Numbered from the stretch's first letter, positions 36,234 to 51,200 are shown. The stretch: 64,000 nucleotides of DNA from Ehretia macrophylla (GCA_037974665.1 CM075775.1:32803732-32867731); one strand, 5' to 3'. The notes: generated by a model from the letters alone, not told the origin. Program-made: numbers and translations.

Positions 36234-39200
36234 CTAAACGAGCAAATCTGCATACGCCCCAAGACCATGGCTACCAAGCCGCTGTTTGAGCTTGTATAAT
36301 GCCCGGCTTTCCAGCTGTCGAACTCTCTCCTTAGACAACCTGAAAACCACACCAATTTCAGACAGTGATTTCTGATTTCCATCTTTGATGCCAAATCTCA
36401 GCTGGATTATTTTCCTCTCTTTGGGGCTGAGAACATTCAGGAGGCTGCGCGCATGTTGCCTCATAAGCTGCTTTGCCACGCTCATGTCTGGGACCTCAAT
36501 TGAATTGTCAGCAGTGATTTCCTGGTAATAACAACGATGCAGATCAATATTTAGCCTACAAAGTTGTCTATTTAAGGAGCCGAAAGCTCCCCCTGGCGGT
36601 TGGGGGGTTTGCTGCTGTGTTGTTTGTGGGCGTTATAAAAAACTTGGACAGCTGAAATCAATTGCAGACACTAATACAATTAGATTCTCTCTTTATAGAC
36701 AAACTTGGGAGTTGCAAATCCTAGGGAACATCAGTTCTGAAATTTTTTTGCATAAACAAAAAAAATGATTTTTTATTATCTCAATTGAAGTAATGAACCA
36801 AGTTCATGAAAACGAGTTATGCCTTGAAACGATCCAAATTTTACCTGTAGATTGTCTGACCTCAATCAAGAAGGATATAAAAAATAACTTGGCTAATCAA
36901 ATTTTCTAGATATAATGACACATTATAATAGATCTCTTACTTATCAGCAGATGGATGGTAAAGATTGGCAGAGGGAACAAATCTAATTGATAAAGGAAGC
37001 GTCGTAAACATCAATTAGCGAGGATTTGCAGATCTTGCATACGTAGAGCGTGTAGGGCTTTGAACCAAAATAAAATACCTGGAAAGTAGTATCCTGGTCT
37101 GACCAAACAGGCTGTTGCATTGAAAGAGGCATTCTTGCAGTGAATAGCAATTTGTCCAACTTCTCAACTGATATTCCAGCACATGCTGCAATTTCCTCCT
37201 TTGTTGGTTGATGCTGACCTTGTTGAACACATAATTTCTTTGCTTCTTTTACTTTAGAGAGAAGGCTGTAAACGTTTTCCTGCAGCATCAATTGTTTGCT
37301 TTAACTATTTGAAGCTGTTGGATTCCACACTAAAATTTGCGATTTAACTTTCTCTAGTTAAATTGATAAAAATACTTGTCAATAAAATCGAAAGCTCATG
37401 ACTCAGTAAAACATATATTCATGTTCAAAATGGAAGAACATTAACTATAATGGGGCATTACTGGCAATCGGATAGTCCTAGAATGTTGAAATATGGCCTT
37501 TCTAATTGATTGCCTTATCCACCAGTAAGCATAAGTAGCGAAGCGACAACCAGCTTGGGGCTTGAATTTCTCGACACTCTTCATGAGTCCCATACTCCCT
37601 TCCTACAAGAAACATCCAATTCATTTATTAAAAGGGAGAAGGGGTGGAGAATAACATTTCGTTTATAAGAATTCATCAACTTCACCCAACTACTTAGTGT
37701 TTAGTTTTCGACTAGATGAACAAATGGCACCGTTCAAGACCTTAATTTGTCAGACTAAAACTGCTGATGCCTTAGTGTTATCAATCTGGTTCACCTGCAA
37801 TAGGTCCGGAAGGCTGAGACCACGTCCTTGATATTGCTTCGCAACATGAACCACCATACGGAAGTTTGCATAAATTAGCTTTTCCCGGCTACTCTTGCCA
37901 GAGTGAAGTTCTGACTTCAAGGCTCGACAGCTGAGCCCAACGGCTTCAGCCCACTCAACAAGTGTTGGTTCACGTGCAAATTGACCCTGAATCCTATTCT
38001 TTACTTCTTCTAATTTCATCAGATCCTGACATATACACCACCAACAGTTAAAATGGTCCAGCTTGAAAAGAGAACATCACTTGCTACTGGAGTGACACTG
38101 TAACGAACCTGTATCTTCTCTATTAATTCACATTCTTCTTTCGCAGTGAGAAGTTTTGTTTCTCCGCAAGATAAAAAGAGTCTAAGAGGATCATTTTGGT
38201 CAATAGCTTTGCTTGTTTTCCTCTGTGTGCCTGGCCTTTCAGAAAGTTTGGTTTCTTCAAACACTAAATTTGGCTTTGGCATCCTCATCCTTTTAGAGCG
38301 CCTCTGTAGTAAACGAGTTGACCTCACTGTTCTTTCCTCTTCAACTGACACATTAGCCAGACTAGTGGAAAGCAAGATGGGAAGAGTTTAAGATAGAACT
38401 TTCAAACATTTATCATGAGCAGAAAGATAATATCAATACGAACTCCAATGTAGCTATCAAGGAGCTAACCTCAGACCAAGAGAGTCACTGAGGCCAGCTT
38501 CAAATAACTTGGATTCCTCAGCTAATGCAACTGCTTCTCTTGATGCTAACAAAGCTTTTTTGGCAAGGGCAACCACATTGTGTGGTTCAACTTCTTTATC
38601 TGATTTACTTGGAACAGAGGGCACAGTCATCAGAGATGGTGTTTCCTTTGTGCCCACAGACGGAAATCTGCTAACAATGAAGATAACACAATCACAAAAC
38701 CGAGGAATGACAAAACCCATGAAGGACCATGCACAGGCACAACTTCATCTCTCTAATATCATATGGTTTAGGAACTGATTGAAAATAAAAAAGTTCAAAA
38801 GGTTGACTAATCTTACGGATACCATAAACCAGGCCACTGAAGCATCTGCAGTTGAAAATCATTCATAGGTCGGTCAGAACCAAGACAATCATTTGCTTTA
38901 TTCACTGAGGATGCAGTCCCCATCAGCCTCCTATCCAATATTCCCTTTAAAAAGAAGAAACAAGGTCATACTAAGTGACACGAGTGATAAGTCTTTGCAA
39001 AATAGGTCTCTTGCTTTCTAGTCGTAATCAGAAGTAGAATTTCAACCTCCATCACAAAAATAACAACACATATGACTGATAAATAAAAGATAAGCTCAAT
39101 AAGAATAAAATGATATTTGGCAAGAGAATCTCATGGTCCACTCCAATCAATAAGAGTAAAGGAAAACGAAGATGTAAAAGAGCTTCCAAGTAGAATTAGG

Positions 39201-42200
39201 CGAACCCATTGAAAAACTAAAAAGAAAGGGAACTTATGTTTTTGGGATGTTCTTATAGGGTCTCACCGGAGATTGTTTATCTTCCTTGACTATGTGCAAC
39301 AAGGGCCTACTTTCATCACGCTGCTCCTGGATTAGAACTGAAGCAGGAAAATTTCGAACAGAAGAAACTGTTGGCATATTGGAATATGAGGGCTGGACTT
39401 GTTCATGAAGCATTAAACCTGCAAAATTTGAAAGAAATGTGATTCAACCCTCTGATCATGTGTTAGCTTATTTCTATGAAACAGGAAAAGAAAAGAGCAA
39501 ATATATGATGGAAAAGGTAATCCACCAGCAATCGAACATGAAGTCAGCATACAATCATATATCCCAAGCTCTTATAACTTGTAAGCTAAGAAGCACAGAC
39601 TTGTCTATGATGGTAAAATATCTTTTGGCCAAGTACGCTCCTTCAATGCTCCAAAGAGACATGCCCCTATTCTCCTTTGACCACAAGCGCACTGATATAT
39701 ACTCATATCGACCCGCACATGCATATACATAAATCTGAGAGATCTATTCGACACGTCACAACACATGCCCAACACGTAAAACTATAAAAACAGGAACTAA
39801 TGGAGAAGACATGAAATTTAGAATATGACCCTCTTTATAACATGAAAAAATCCCTATTTAATGAAAAGAAATAACTGGTCTACCAGTTACGGTACTCAAA
39901 GCAAACGTGATAAATATGAAGAATTTACATTTCTATTGAAGAGGAACATTATGATGAGGACACACAATGATATTTAATTTTTTCATTCTTCTTTGCCTTT
40001 TTGTTTCTTCAGATCTACCAAAAAGAGATTAAGATGCTCTAATGTGTGGTTAATGTAACTACATTTACTCAGCGATCAATTTTGTTTCATCATGTAAAAA
40101 GGACAGACAATAAGGAAAAGCTAAAATGGAGAATTCTTTGGAATGGTGAGCATGTGAGGCAACATGAAAAGGCATGATATCTTCAGAGTGTTTTTCCGCG
40201 TTTTAATAGTAGTGGCCCCATCCTGAAGAATCAGAGCCTTGAACATTATTCCAATGACGAGATTCCTGCAGAGGGAACGAAAATGATGTACTCCATCCAA
40301 TGAGTATCTCAGAATTTCGGAACGTGTCTATCTTGTGAGAGATTCAATTTCCCCAGAACTTCATGCTCTCTTCTCTTTCAAATTGCATTGAAATTTATAG
40401 TGCTAACATGTGCAATTACTTCTTCCTGAACTGACCATTCATGGCTATCAATGTAAAGTGAAAATCACTTCAGAAACTTCAAAACTTATATCCTACAACA
40501 TGACAACATTAATTAAACTTCAAAAAACTATCTACTTTTCTACTTTGTAATTGCAGCTAATTGGTCCTACACTAGACAGTCCATAGATGCCCATGTAATG
40601 GAAATTTTCTGTTCCCAGTTCAAGAAAAAGGCGAACTTACAGTAGGTATTTAGTATCCTATCTGGATGGAAACAAGTAGTAAGATATTATTAGGGAATAA
40701 GCGACACAGGATTCTGCATGCAATCTCACTAATCTCATTGAGTTCACTTAAACCAGAATGTTATCATCTCTACGGCCAACAATTCTTGAAGGGTTGCACA
40801 AAAGATTCGAGAGAGGGAAAAGATGGAATCAGATGAAGTATACATTCCTCCACTCACATATATTTCTCTTCCCCATATTCTATTGGCAGTATCATGCCTT
40901 AGACTCAAAACCCAGACCTGCAAATGAGACTCATATGTAAACTTGAGGATACTTGTCTTGGGCCTGACGAGGGGTTCCCGAGCTGAGCTAAATTAGCCGA
41001 CCTGATCAGAGATGGGCCAATCCGCGCTCCATCAGCAGCTCGCTCAGCCCAATGATCAACCCCAGATGACTGACCCGACCCCATTAACCCCGACCTCAGT
41101 TCCAGCTGTTCCGATGGGACATAAAGCACTGATGGGACATAAAGCTGCGTCGCATTAAATGTTGTCAGACCCAAACTCAGTATAAATAGAGCTCAACCCT
41201 CCTCACTTACTCTCTCTCGTTATTAATTGCTCTCAACTACTTTGCCAGCTCGGACATATTAATCATTCGCACGCCTGAGGGGAAAATTCGGGTCGTCACC
41301 CCGCCTTTTCCTTGCCTTCTTGTGCAGGATCTGCAGCCGACCAGGAAAGTTTAGCTCGGAGTCGGATCAAAGGAGTCCAGCTCGGCCAAAGTAGCTCCCG
41401 AATCTAACTGTGAGATTTTCAACCTCGACAGTTTGGCGCCGTCTGTGGGAAATCAACGAGTTCTTCTATAACTCTCTTCACCACTCATTGAGAAGCCATT
41501 ATGGTGCAAACTAGAAGCCACAACGTACCGGCAGAGGATTCGCCCAACCTGGAAGGGGACCTCGAAGCCACGCAGGCGCCCAGCCAAAACCTTACCCAAG
41601 CCGACGTTGGAACGAGCCAACACATACACTTAGCCACTCAAACCCAACCCGCAGCAGAAGGAGACCCAAACTCCGGCCTATCACCGGAGATAAGGATGAT
41701 GCTGAGGATGTTTGAAGAACTTAAGGAGCAGGTGGCCCGGCTGGCTGAGGGCCCCCTGGCACCGCAAGAGGTCGCGCCGCGGCCATCGCGCACCCAGTTC
41801 CACATCCCGGAGTCTAGACGAAAACGGACGCAGGAAGAGGAGGGCTTCTTGGAGCCAATGCCAAGATCCGACCCGACGAGAGGTAAAAGGGCGGTTCAAG
41901 CCGACCCCGAGCAAGCAAAGACCGCGGCTGCCATAGCTAAGGTCATCAACCAACTCGGTGTAAGCCCACTCTCTCCCGAGGTATTGGCCACGCCCCTACC
42001 CACCGGCAATCGCATGCCCAACCTGGCCGTCTACAATGGAGACGGAGACCCAGCCAGCCACCTGCTCAATTTTGACCACCACATGACTCTGCATGATATG
42101 CCAGATCTCATGAAGGCGAAGACGTTCCCGACCACCTTGGTTGGCAATGCCTTGGACTGGTTCCAAAAACTTCGTCCAGGTTCAATTGCAAGTTTTCACC

Positions 42201-45200
42201 AGCTGGCTGAGGCATTCCTGTCTCGCTTCGCGGGAAGCCGCCGCGCCACTCGTCATACTTCAACATTGCTGTTGGTGAAGCAGCATCGAGGGGAAAGCTT
42301 AAGGGCTTACACGGCCAGATTTAATGAGGAGTCCCTCCGAATTCCGAACCTGGAGGACTCCATGGCTCTGATGGCTTACCAGAGTGGGCTTAGGTCGGGC
42401 CCACTCACGTCTTCCTTAGCAATTGATCCTGTGGATACTGTGTCCGAGCTTATGGTTCGAGCAGAAGGGTACATACACTCGGAGGAAATCCACCAGGCGA
42501 AAAGAGATGACGACAAGGAGAAGGAGGCCGGGAAGAAAGGAGAGGCCTCCCGAGCCCAACCTGGGGTCAAAGCCCAGAATGACCGAGGCAAACAGCCCCA
42601 GCAGCTGAAGCCGAACCCCCGGTTCACGATGTTCACTCCCCTCAACACCTCGAGGGAGCAGATCCTGATGGAGATCCAGCACCAAAACCACCTGCCTCCG
42701 GCACCGAGAATGAAAGGCCGGCCTGATAAGCGCAATAAGACCAAATATTGCCGCTACCACATGGACTATGGCCATACCACCGAAGAGTGTAAAGACTTGA
42801 AGCAGGAGATCGAGGCACTGATTGCCCGAGGTCACCTTCGGAGGTATGTAGATCAACAGCCGACCCGAAATACGGAACAAAGGGATAGGGAGAGAAGTCC
42901 GACCAGGCGCCAGGTTGGGGGCGGACGTCTGGCTGTGATTGAAACCATAGCGGGAGGGCTAGCGTCAGGAGGCGAGACCTCGGCAGGCAGAAAGGGTTAT
43001 GTTCGTGCAGGGAGGGAATATGGACCAATGAAGGGACCGGCCCCGGGGATGCAAGGGATCACCTTTTCCTCAGAAGACTTGGAGGGGGTCATATTGCCTC
43101 ACGACGACCCCCTGGTGATCAGCGCAGACATAGCCAAGTTCAGCGTCAAAAGGCTGATGGTGGACACTGGGAGCTCGGCAGAAGTCTTGTTCCTCAGTGC
43201 TTTTGAGCAAATGGGGCTGGACAGGAGCCGACTCAGGCCATTGCGTGGTACTTTAGCAGGTTTCACCGGGCAGTCCCACCGAGCCGAAGGAGTCATCAAC
43301 CTCCCGCTGAAGTTGGAGGCTGGGGATAAGTGGGTGTCGATGCAGGCCAACTTCATTGTAATGAATTGTAACTCCACCTACAACGGGATCTTAGGTCGGG
43401 TGGCGCTTAATCATTTCAGGGCCGTCCCCTCAACGTACCACCAGGCCCTGAAATTCCCGACCCCGTCTGGGGTAGCCACCATTCGCGGAGCCCAGCTCTC
43501 AGCTCGGGAGTGTTATGAAAACTCACTCCGACCCAAATATCAAATCGGCTGGGGACCGGATCTGCCCGAAGAAAAGAGAGACGCTAAGAGGGGAAGCCCG
43601 GCTGAGGACCTCCAGGAGGTGGAGCTCTCTGACGAAACAAAGAGAGCAAAGATTGGGTGCGAACTATCTGCCAATCTCAAGAAAGGTATAAGCCAATTTC
43701 TTTTAAAGAATGAGCATGTATTTGCCTGGTCTGCTTCTGACATGACAGGAATTGACCCGAGTGTGATCGAGCATCACCTGAATGCCGACCCAAATCACTA
43801 TCCAGTAAAACAAAAGCGTCGGCACTTTCATTATGATAAGCAACAAATCATAGCGGAAGAAGTGGACAAGTTGGTGGATGCCGGCCACATAAAGGAAATA
43901 CAGTACCCAACTTGGCTGTCCAATGTGGTGCTGGTGACGAAATCTTCTGGTGGATGGAGACTATGTATTGATTTCACCGACCTCAACAAAGCTTGCCCCA
44001 AGGATTGCTTCCCCCTACCACGGATTGACCAAATGGTGGACGCCACCTCCGGGTTCGAGCTGCTATCCTTCATGGATGCCTTCAAATGTTATAATCAAAT
44101 CAAGATGGCTCCCGGGGACAAAGAAAAGACCGCCTTCACCACCGATAAAGGACTCTACTACTATGAGGTCATGCCTTTTGGCCTCAAGAATGCTGGAGCC
44201 ACATACACTCGGATGGTGAACAAGGTCTTCAAGAACCAGATTGGCCGGAATATGGAGATCTATGTAGATGACATGTTGGTCAAGAGCAGGAGGGCGGAAG
44301 ACCATGTAACTGACCTGGCTGAGGCCTTCGCCGTAATGGAGCACTTTGGGATAAAATTGAACCCGGAAAAGTGCGCATTCGGCGTCAAGGCAGGCAAGTT
44401 CCTGGGCTTCATGGTAACAGCCCGCGGAATAGAAGCCAACCCGGAGAAAGTCCAGGCGATCCTAGACCTAGTGCCCCCGACCTGCGTGAAGGACGTCCAG
44501 GTGTTGGCAGGAAAAGTCGCGGCGCTGAGCAGATTCATGTCCAGGTCGGCTGACAAGTGCGCTCCCCTATTCAAAATATTGAGGAACCCTAAGAACTTTG
44601 AATGGACTGAGGAATGCCAAAACGCCTTCCAGGAGCTGAAAAGGTACTTAGCCTCGCCACCTCTATTATCCCGACCTGAGGTGGGGGAGGAGCTGGTAGT
44701 ATACTTGGCATGCTCGGGAACAGCGGTGGCGGCGGCGCTAGTCCGAGAAGAAGGCAAGGAGCAGAAGCCGGTCTACTACGTTAGTAAAACCTTGCAGGGA
44801 GCCGAGGTGAGATACTCCTCCTTGGAAAAACTCGCCCTCGCGCTCATCACGGCGGCTAGAAAGTTGAAACCATACTTCGATGCTCATCCGATTAAAGTCA
44901 TGACTGATGCTCCGCTCAAATCCATCATGCACAAGCCAGAAGCGTCGGGCAGGCTACTGAAATGGGCAGTTGAGTTGAGTCAATTCGACATCACCTACCA
45001 GCCCAGGACAGCCATCAAAGCCCAGGCCATTGCTGACTTTGTCGTAGAGTGCACTGGCCGAGCAGAGTACGACCCGGAGGACGTGTGGAAGGTCCATGTG
45101 GATGGGGCCTCAGGGAAGTCTGGGAGCGGAGCTGGGGTGGTCATCCTCGACCCAAACCGGCATGAGCACCAGTACTCCCTCAAGTTCGCCTTCTCGGCGT

Positions 45201-48200
45201 CCAACAATGAAGCAGAGTATGAAGCGGTGATTGCAGGGCTGAAAATTGCTGCTCAGCTCGGGGCACAGACAATCGATCTAAGCACCGATTCTCAGTTGGT
45301 TGCAAGTCAGATATCTGGGGAGTTCGAAGCCAAGGACAGTGCTATGCTAGCCTACCTCAACAGAGTCAAGGATTTGACCTCAACACTCAGAAGGTTCACG
45401 ATACAGCAGATTCCCAGGGAAGAGAACGTGAAGGCTGACGCCCTATCCAGGCTAGCCTTGGGCGAGAGCCGACCTACCCTTGTCCACGTGGAAGAAGTAT
45501 CTGAACCTAGTATCCAGTTGGGGATGCGAGCGGTAGCCGAGCTCAACTTAAATCCAGATTGGACCAAACCAATCATGGACTATTTGGAAGGGGGTATGAC
45601 CCCGGAGGATGAAAAAGCTGCTCGGAAACTCATGAAGCAGGCCTCAAGGTTTGTCATAATTGCCGGGCAGCTCTACAAAAGAGCCTACACCTGGCCTCTT
45701 TTGAAATGCGTTGCACCCGAGGAAGGAAACTATGTACTCCGGGAGATTCATGAAGGGGTGTGTGGAAACCACTTGGGGGGTAAAGCTCTGGCTCGGAAGG
45801 CGTTAAGGTACGGCTATTTTTGGCCAACCTTAGAGCAAGATGCCAAAGAGTATGTAAAAAAGTGCGACACCTGCCAGAGGTTCGCCAACGTGCAGCGGAA
45901 GCCTGCTGTAGACCTCACAGTGATGATAAGCCCTTGGCCATTCTATCAGTGGGGTCTAGACATCATCGGTCCCTTGCCGGCCAGTCTCGGCCAAAAGAAA
46001 CACGCCTTCGGGTCCGTAGACTACTTCACCAAATGGCCCGAGGCTGAAGGTGTTGCCAGAATAACAGAAAAGGCAGCTTAGGATTTCGTATGGAAAAATA
46101 TCATATGCCGATTTGGGGTACCAAAGGTCATTGTCACCGACCAGGGCAAGCAATTCGACAGTGCATACTTTCGAGGCAAATGTGCTGAGATTGGGATCGA
46201 GCTCAGATTCTCGTCTGTTGCTCACCCTCAAAGTAATGGCCAAGTTGAAAGAACTAACCAAATCATTTTGCAGGGTCTGAAAACCAAGCTGGAGGAGGCA
46301 GGGCGCCACTGGGCATCAATTCTCCCAGAAGTGATGTGGGCCCCACGGACCAATATCAGCTCGGCGACGGGAGAATCGCCCTTCGAACTGACCTTCGGCA
46401 CTCAAGCCGTGCTGCCAGTGGAGATCGGGTCTCCAACCAGTAGAACCCTCTACCATGACCCAGAAATAAACGGAGCACGAATCCGTGAAGAGCTCGACCT
46501 CGCTGAAGAGCTCCGAGCTAAAGCTCAAATTAGAATGCTGGCCAGCAAAGCTGCAATGAAAAGAGCCTTTTCCAAGCAGGTCAAGCCTAAGCCTATTAAG
46601 GTCGGCGACCTCGTACTCAGGAAAGCCATCTTCTTGCCGCGCTCCGTAAACAAGCTATCTCCAACCTGGGAGGGACCATATGAAGTCGTGAAAGAAGTCC
46701 GACCCGGGACCTTCTACCTTCGCGACAAGAACGAAAAACTGTTAAAAAATGCATGGCATTCAGAACATTTGAAGCGATATTTTGTCTAAAAACGGCCCCG
46801 AGCCGGAATATTCTGTCAACGGCCCCGAGCCGTAATATTTTGTAAAGGCCCCGGGCCGAAACATTACTTGTACAAATTCAATACAATGCGATTTTGTAAA
46901 CTAGTGCAATTCCCGACTTGGAAACAAGTACACAAACCAGTGCAATGCCCGACCCGGGTGCAAATGCTACAACTACAAGATTACTCGAACTCGGATTAAC
47001 GCGGTGGCCACGCTTAATCACGAGCAAATGATAAGTAAACCAGCTCGGACTAAGTTCCAGCTCGGGTATAATTGATAACAATTTTATCAGTTTTGCCAGT
47101 TCGGATTAAGTTCCAACTCGGTGCATTCCGGCCTCAGGTCGGTGTATTAGCTTGGGTCTAAACTCGAGCTCAATACTTGTCGACATTAGTTTGACCATTT
47201 TTATAAACGGACTGACGAGTTCGGATCGGTAACCGTAATGAGTTGCCCATATTATGCCAGCTCGGATAAGGATGTTAAAACATCAGTCGCGTCCAGCTCA
47301 GGTTATTACTCCTAAGTTTGTATGGTCCATTAAAATTGGTCCGACCCCACTAACTTGAGAAAAATTTGCGGAGAGAAAAGTACGCGTGTACGAACTCAAT
47401 TGAAACGCAAATAAAGCCAAAATAAATATTTCATTAAAAACCGGAAAATGATTACAAAGGCCCAGCTCGGGCAAAATTACAATAGCCCTATCAGGGAAAC
47501 ATTGCTAAATCTACTTTGGCGCGGCAGCGGAGGTGGTGGCCTCAGCTTCATCCCCAACTTGGTCCAGGCCCTTCTGGACAAACTCAGTAACCTCCTTGGC
47601 CTGGGATATCAGGTCGGAGGGAAGCTCGGGGATCTCCCAGAATTCTGGCGGCGGGACCTCCAAGATCTCGATGTAGTCGTTCTTGGAGGATGGAAAGAAA
47701 GTCTTCGCTCTCTCCCGAGCCGCAACTTGACCCCGGAAGTAGAACTCCATTTCCGCGTATTTTGCCATGGCCCCGCCTTCCGTGGCCAACCAGTCCACCG
47801 CCGCGTCGCTGGTTTTGAAGGCCTCCACCGCCTTTTCCCCGTGGACGCCGACCCGCTCCGCCAACTCCTTGAACTTTGCCTCTGCCTCCCGCTTCTCTCG
47901 CTTGTAGCGATCGACGTCCTTGGCCGCGGCTTCACGTCGGCCCTTCTCTAGGTCTAGCTCCTTCCTTAAGCGCTCGACCTCCGCCGCATCAGCCCTCTGC
48001 CTCTGAGCGGCTTCCTCTCTCACTGTCTCAAGTTCGGCTCGGGAATCCACGTACCGTTGCTCGAGCTCAACGCAGTGAGTTTGGGCCTTGATTAAGAAGC
48101 TGGGGGCAGAGAGGATGTGGGACTCGGCCTGTTCAGCAGAAGATAAAGCAATTAGCCGAGCTAAGAATGCGATCCCTATGTAAGATGGATAGGGACTTAC

Positions 48201-51200
48201 CGTAACAATGGCCGTCCTCAAGTCCAGCGAGAGTTGCTCGGCTGGGACCGTCGCCAGTTTGGGGTCGCGATCCACCTTGGACGCTTCCATGAGGTGCTGG
48301 TCGGGAGGACTGAACTCCGACTCCTTGCCCTTGCCGGAGTGTCCGGGCCGGGGCCCCCTTCTGTTCTCGGATCGGGGGGAGGGCCGCCCCGGGATCGTTA
48401 GGCCCGACCCAGATTTCTTCAGCAATGGGGACCCCGAAGCCCCTTTTGAGGAGACCTCGGGACCGACCTCACGCCCTTGGCCGCTGTGGCGTTGCCTCTG
48501 GCCTTGTCCAGTGCCGCCCGGTCCTGACCGCACTTGGGCGTACGCGAGCTTCCTCATATCCGCCATATCTGCAAAGGTAAAGAGCAAAGGGAATCAAAAG
48601 TGAGTCGAAGACCCAGCTAAAGCGAAGTTAATAAAACGGGACGGGAGGTCGGACGCCAATCCTGCAAACTGACCCTCTTCCGAGCCGGCCCCGTCATCTC
48701 CATCCGGGTCGGGAATCAGGTGGGGATGATCCTTTGAGAGGTCGGGCTCCCGACCAAATAACTTAGAATCCCAGATTCGCTCCCATTTCAGCACACTGTC
48801 AATGTTTATCAGCATCCCGGGCGCGGGCCTGAGCACTGCAACTTCTCTACGCTCCTCCTTTGAGAGTTTAGGATCATCATTGACGGTTTTCCTCAGGCTC
48901 GGGAGCCAGTCCAACCTACATCCAGGATTCACAGACGACTCCACCCAATAGTAATCATTATGCCAGCCCTTGTTAGATGAGTGCCACTTGGTGAATATGG
49001 AGTGGCCGACTCGAGCTGCGAAGTGGAACCACCCCGGTTGCTTCGGATTGGGCTTACATACGAAGAAGTGCCTGAATCGACGCAAGGTCGGCTCCACTCC
49101 CTTCTCCAAACAGAACACGTAGAAGGCCACCATTATAGCCCAACCGTTCGGTGACATCTGACCCGGGCTGAGCTCGAAATGGTTCAGGATTCCAACGATG
49201 AAGCCAGGGAGGGGGAGCTGGATGACGTCGAAGGCCAGATCATATATGGTGTAGTGGTTGGCTGGGGGGTAACACGCCGATTCTTGCCGACCTGGAACCT
49301 TCAACTTGTGATGCCGATCAACCGACCAGTTCCTCAGTCTTGCGTTCGCCATCCGCACGGTGGAATGGCACTCTCGCTTGCAGCAGGCAAACAACTGCTC
49401 GATCCTCTTCCCCCGAATTGAAGAAGCGCTAGCTGAAGCCGAGCTCCGGGGTCGAACAGCACTGACTGGAACAGCCTCGATCGGCTCGGTGGCAGCCACC
49501 CCGGCTAAGAATTCTTGCGGTATTTCAATGCCCTCCAGTCGATTCAGCGGCTCCTCGTCCCCCCCGACATCGAATTCTCCCAGGTCGGCCATAGGGTCCT
49601 CTTCTGCCTCTTCTCGCACCAGTCTAACCCCAATAACTTGGTAGTCGTCGTCACTCTCCTCGCGATTGGATTTCCGAGCCGGCCCTGAGGACGAGCTGGT
49701 GCTCTCTCCGCCACGGATCCTGTTCGAGGTAGATGCCGAGCTCGGCGGACTTTCATCTCCGCCGTAAGACCTTACATCCATTACCTGAGAATCTTCTGAT
49801 TCCGACCTCCCCATCCTGTCTACAGCAAATACAAATGTACATGAATGACTAAAGGGAGTCGGGACGTACCTAATGCTCCCAACTGCGGAGTGTGGCCGAC
49901 TCTTCTGGTCCAAGCTGCAGAATCCCGAGAATATTCTTTCCAAGCTAGTTGTGTCCGACCACTCTTGCGTCCGACCTAAATTCCTTGAGAAATAGAAAGT
50001 GAGGTATGCAGTGAAATCTCGGAGGAGGTGGCCCTATTTATAGGCGCCCGTGAAATTCGCCTCGGGAAGGCCAAACGTCGCGTCTCGTCAAAACCGCCAG
50101 GTGACGTGGCAGCCATCCGTTGGGCATGCACTGCTGACGTGGCCATCCCTACTCTATCGGGGTCGGGCACCTGCAGCTCGGGATTAGCTACTACCTCTAG
50201 ATCTCGCCCACTCGATCTCGACTGGGGGGGGGAATTGACGAGGGGTTCCCGAGCTGAGCTAAATTAGCCGACCTGATCAGAGATGGGTCAATCCGCGCTC
50301 CATCAGCAGCTCGCTCAGCCCAATGATCAACCCCAGATGACTGACCCGACCCCATTAACCCCGACCTCAGTTCCAGCTGTTCCGATGGGACATAAAGCAC
50401 TGATGGGACATAAAGCTGCGTCGCATTAAATGTTGTCAGTCCCAAACTCAGTATAAATAGAGTTCAACCCTCCTCACTTACTCTCTTTCGTTATTAATTG
50501 CTCTCAACTACTTTGCCAGCTCGGACATATTAATCATTCGCACGCCTGAGGGGAAAATTCGGGTCGTCACCCCGCCTTTTCCTTGCCTTCTTGTGCAGGA
50601 TCTGCAGCCGACCAAGAAAGTTTAGCTCGGAGTCGGATCAAAGGAGTCCAGCTCGGCCAAAGTAGCTCCCGAATCTAACTGTGAGATTTTCAACCTCGAC
50701 AGGGCCAAATATCAACTAAGTCGAAAAGGGATAAATCGATATTTAAACCCACAAAACTATCTTATAAACTACACTTAGACCTTGCCTCCCACCAATGTGG
50801 AACATCATACACTGAGTGTCCAATTTGCCAACAAGTCAAAAGGACTCCAAAACACTAAATTCTCATTTGTGATATAAAAGAAAAAGTTAACCCCAAAATT
50901 CAGACAAGAAATTGATACTCCAGAGCATTGCCAAAAGTAGTCACACACTGGTCTACGACTCATTCATCTCATTGTCACATTCGACTCACTACCAAGAGCA
51001 ACAGAACTATTATTCTTTCTTAGCATATCACTCTTCAGTATGAACAGTTGAAAAAGAAGATGAAATTATTGAAGAAAATAATAAATTAAATAAAATCTTG
51101 TTTACAAGCTTGAAACTTAAATAAGGTGGTCAATTTATATCCACTGGTCGTGCTTACAAATAACAAAAAAGTACGGTGGGGAAACCCCTCACTAAAAATA

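Larger units (their letters stand above)
40965..50701 (+). mobile_element. Tat-lineage Ty3/gypsy retrotransposon, 9.7 kb, TSD GGGCC
   Basis: Two 466-base LTRs (40965-41430 and 50236-50701) start TGACGAGG and end CTCGACA. They are flanked by GGGCC at 40960-40964 and 50702-50706. By direct comparison they differ at five positions (about 1.1%), so the insertion is recent. Order: LTR, primer-binding site, gag-pol with two RNase H domains, short tandem repeats, an antisense gene, polypurine tract, LTR. The second RNase H and the antisense gene between pol and the 3' LTR are marks of the Tat group. The element is clearly more GC-rich than the surrounding DNA. It sits in SIG6 intron 1, opposite to SIG6 transcription. 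Confidence 0.95.

Noticed and set aside
40201-40275. Exon-like minus-strand stretch ([19 protein letters not shown], stop) after a CTCTGCAG acceptor
   Set aside because: It lies in SIG6 intron 1. SIG6 phases are complete without it and no neighbouring exon or family could be linked to it.
41681-46528. Many minus-strand and off-frame reading frames across gag-pol (for example 42416-42880, 44260-44757, 45956-46309)
   Set aside because: They are shadows of the GC-rich gag-pol frame: no family resemblance, no promoter, no splice logic.
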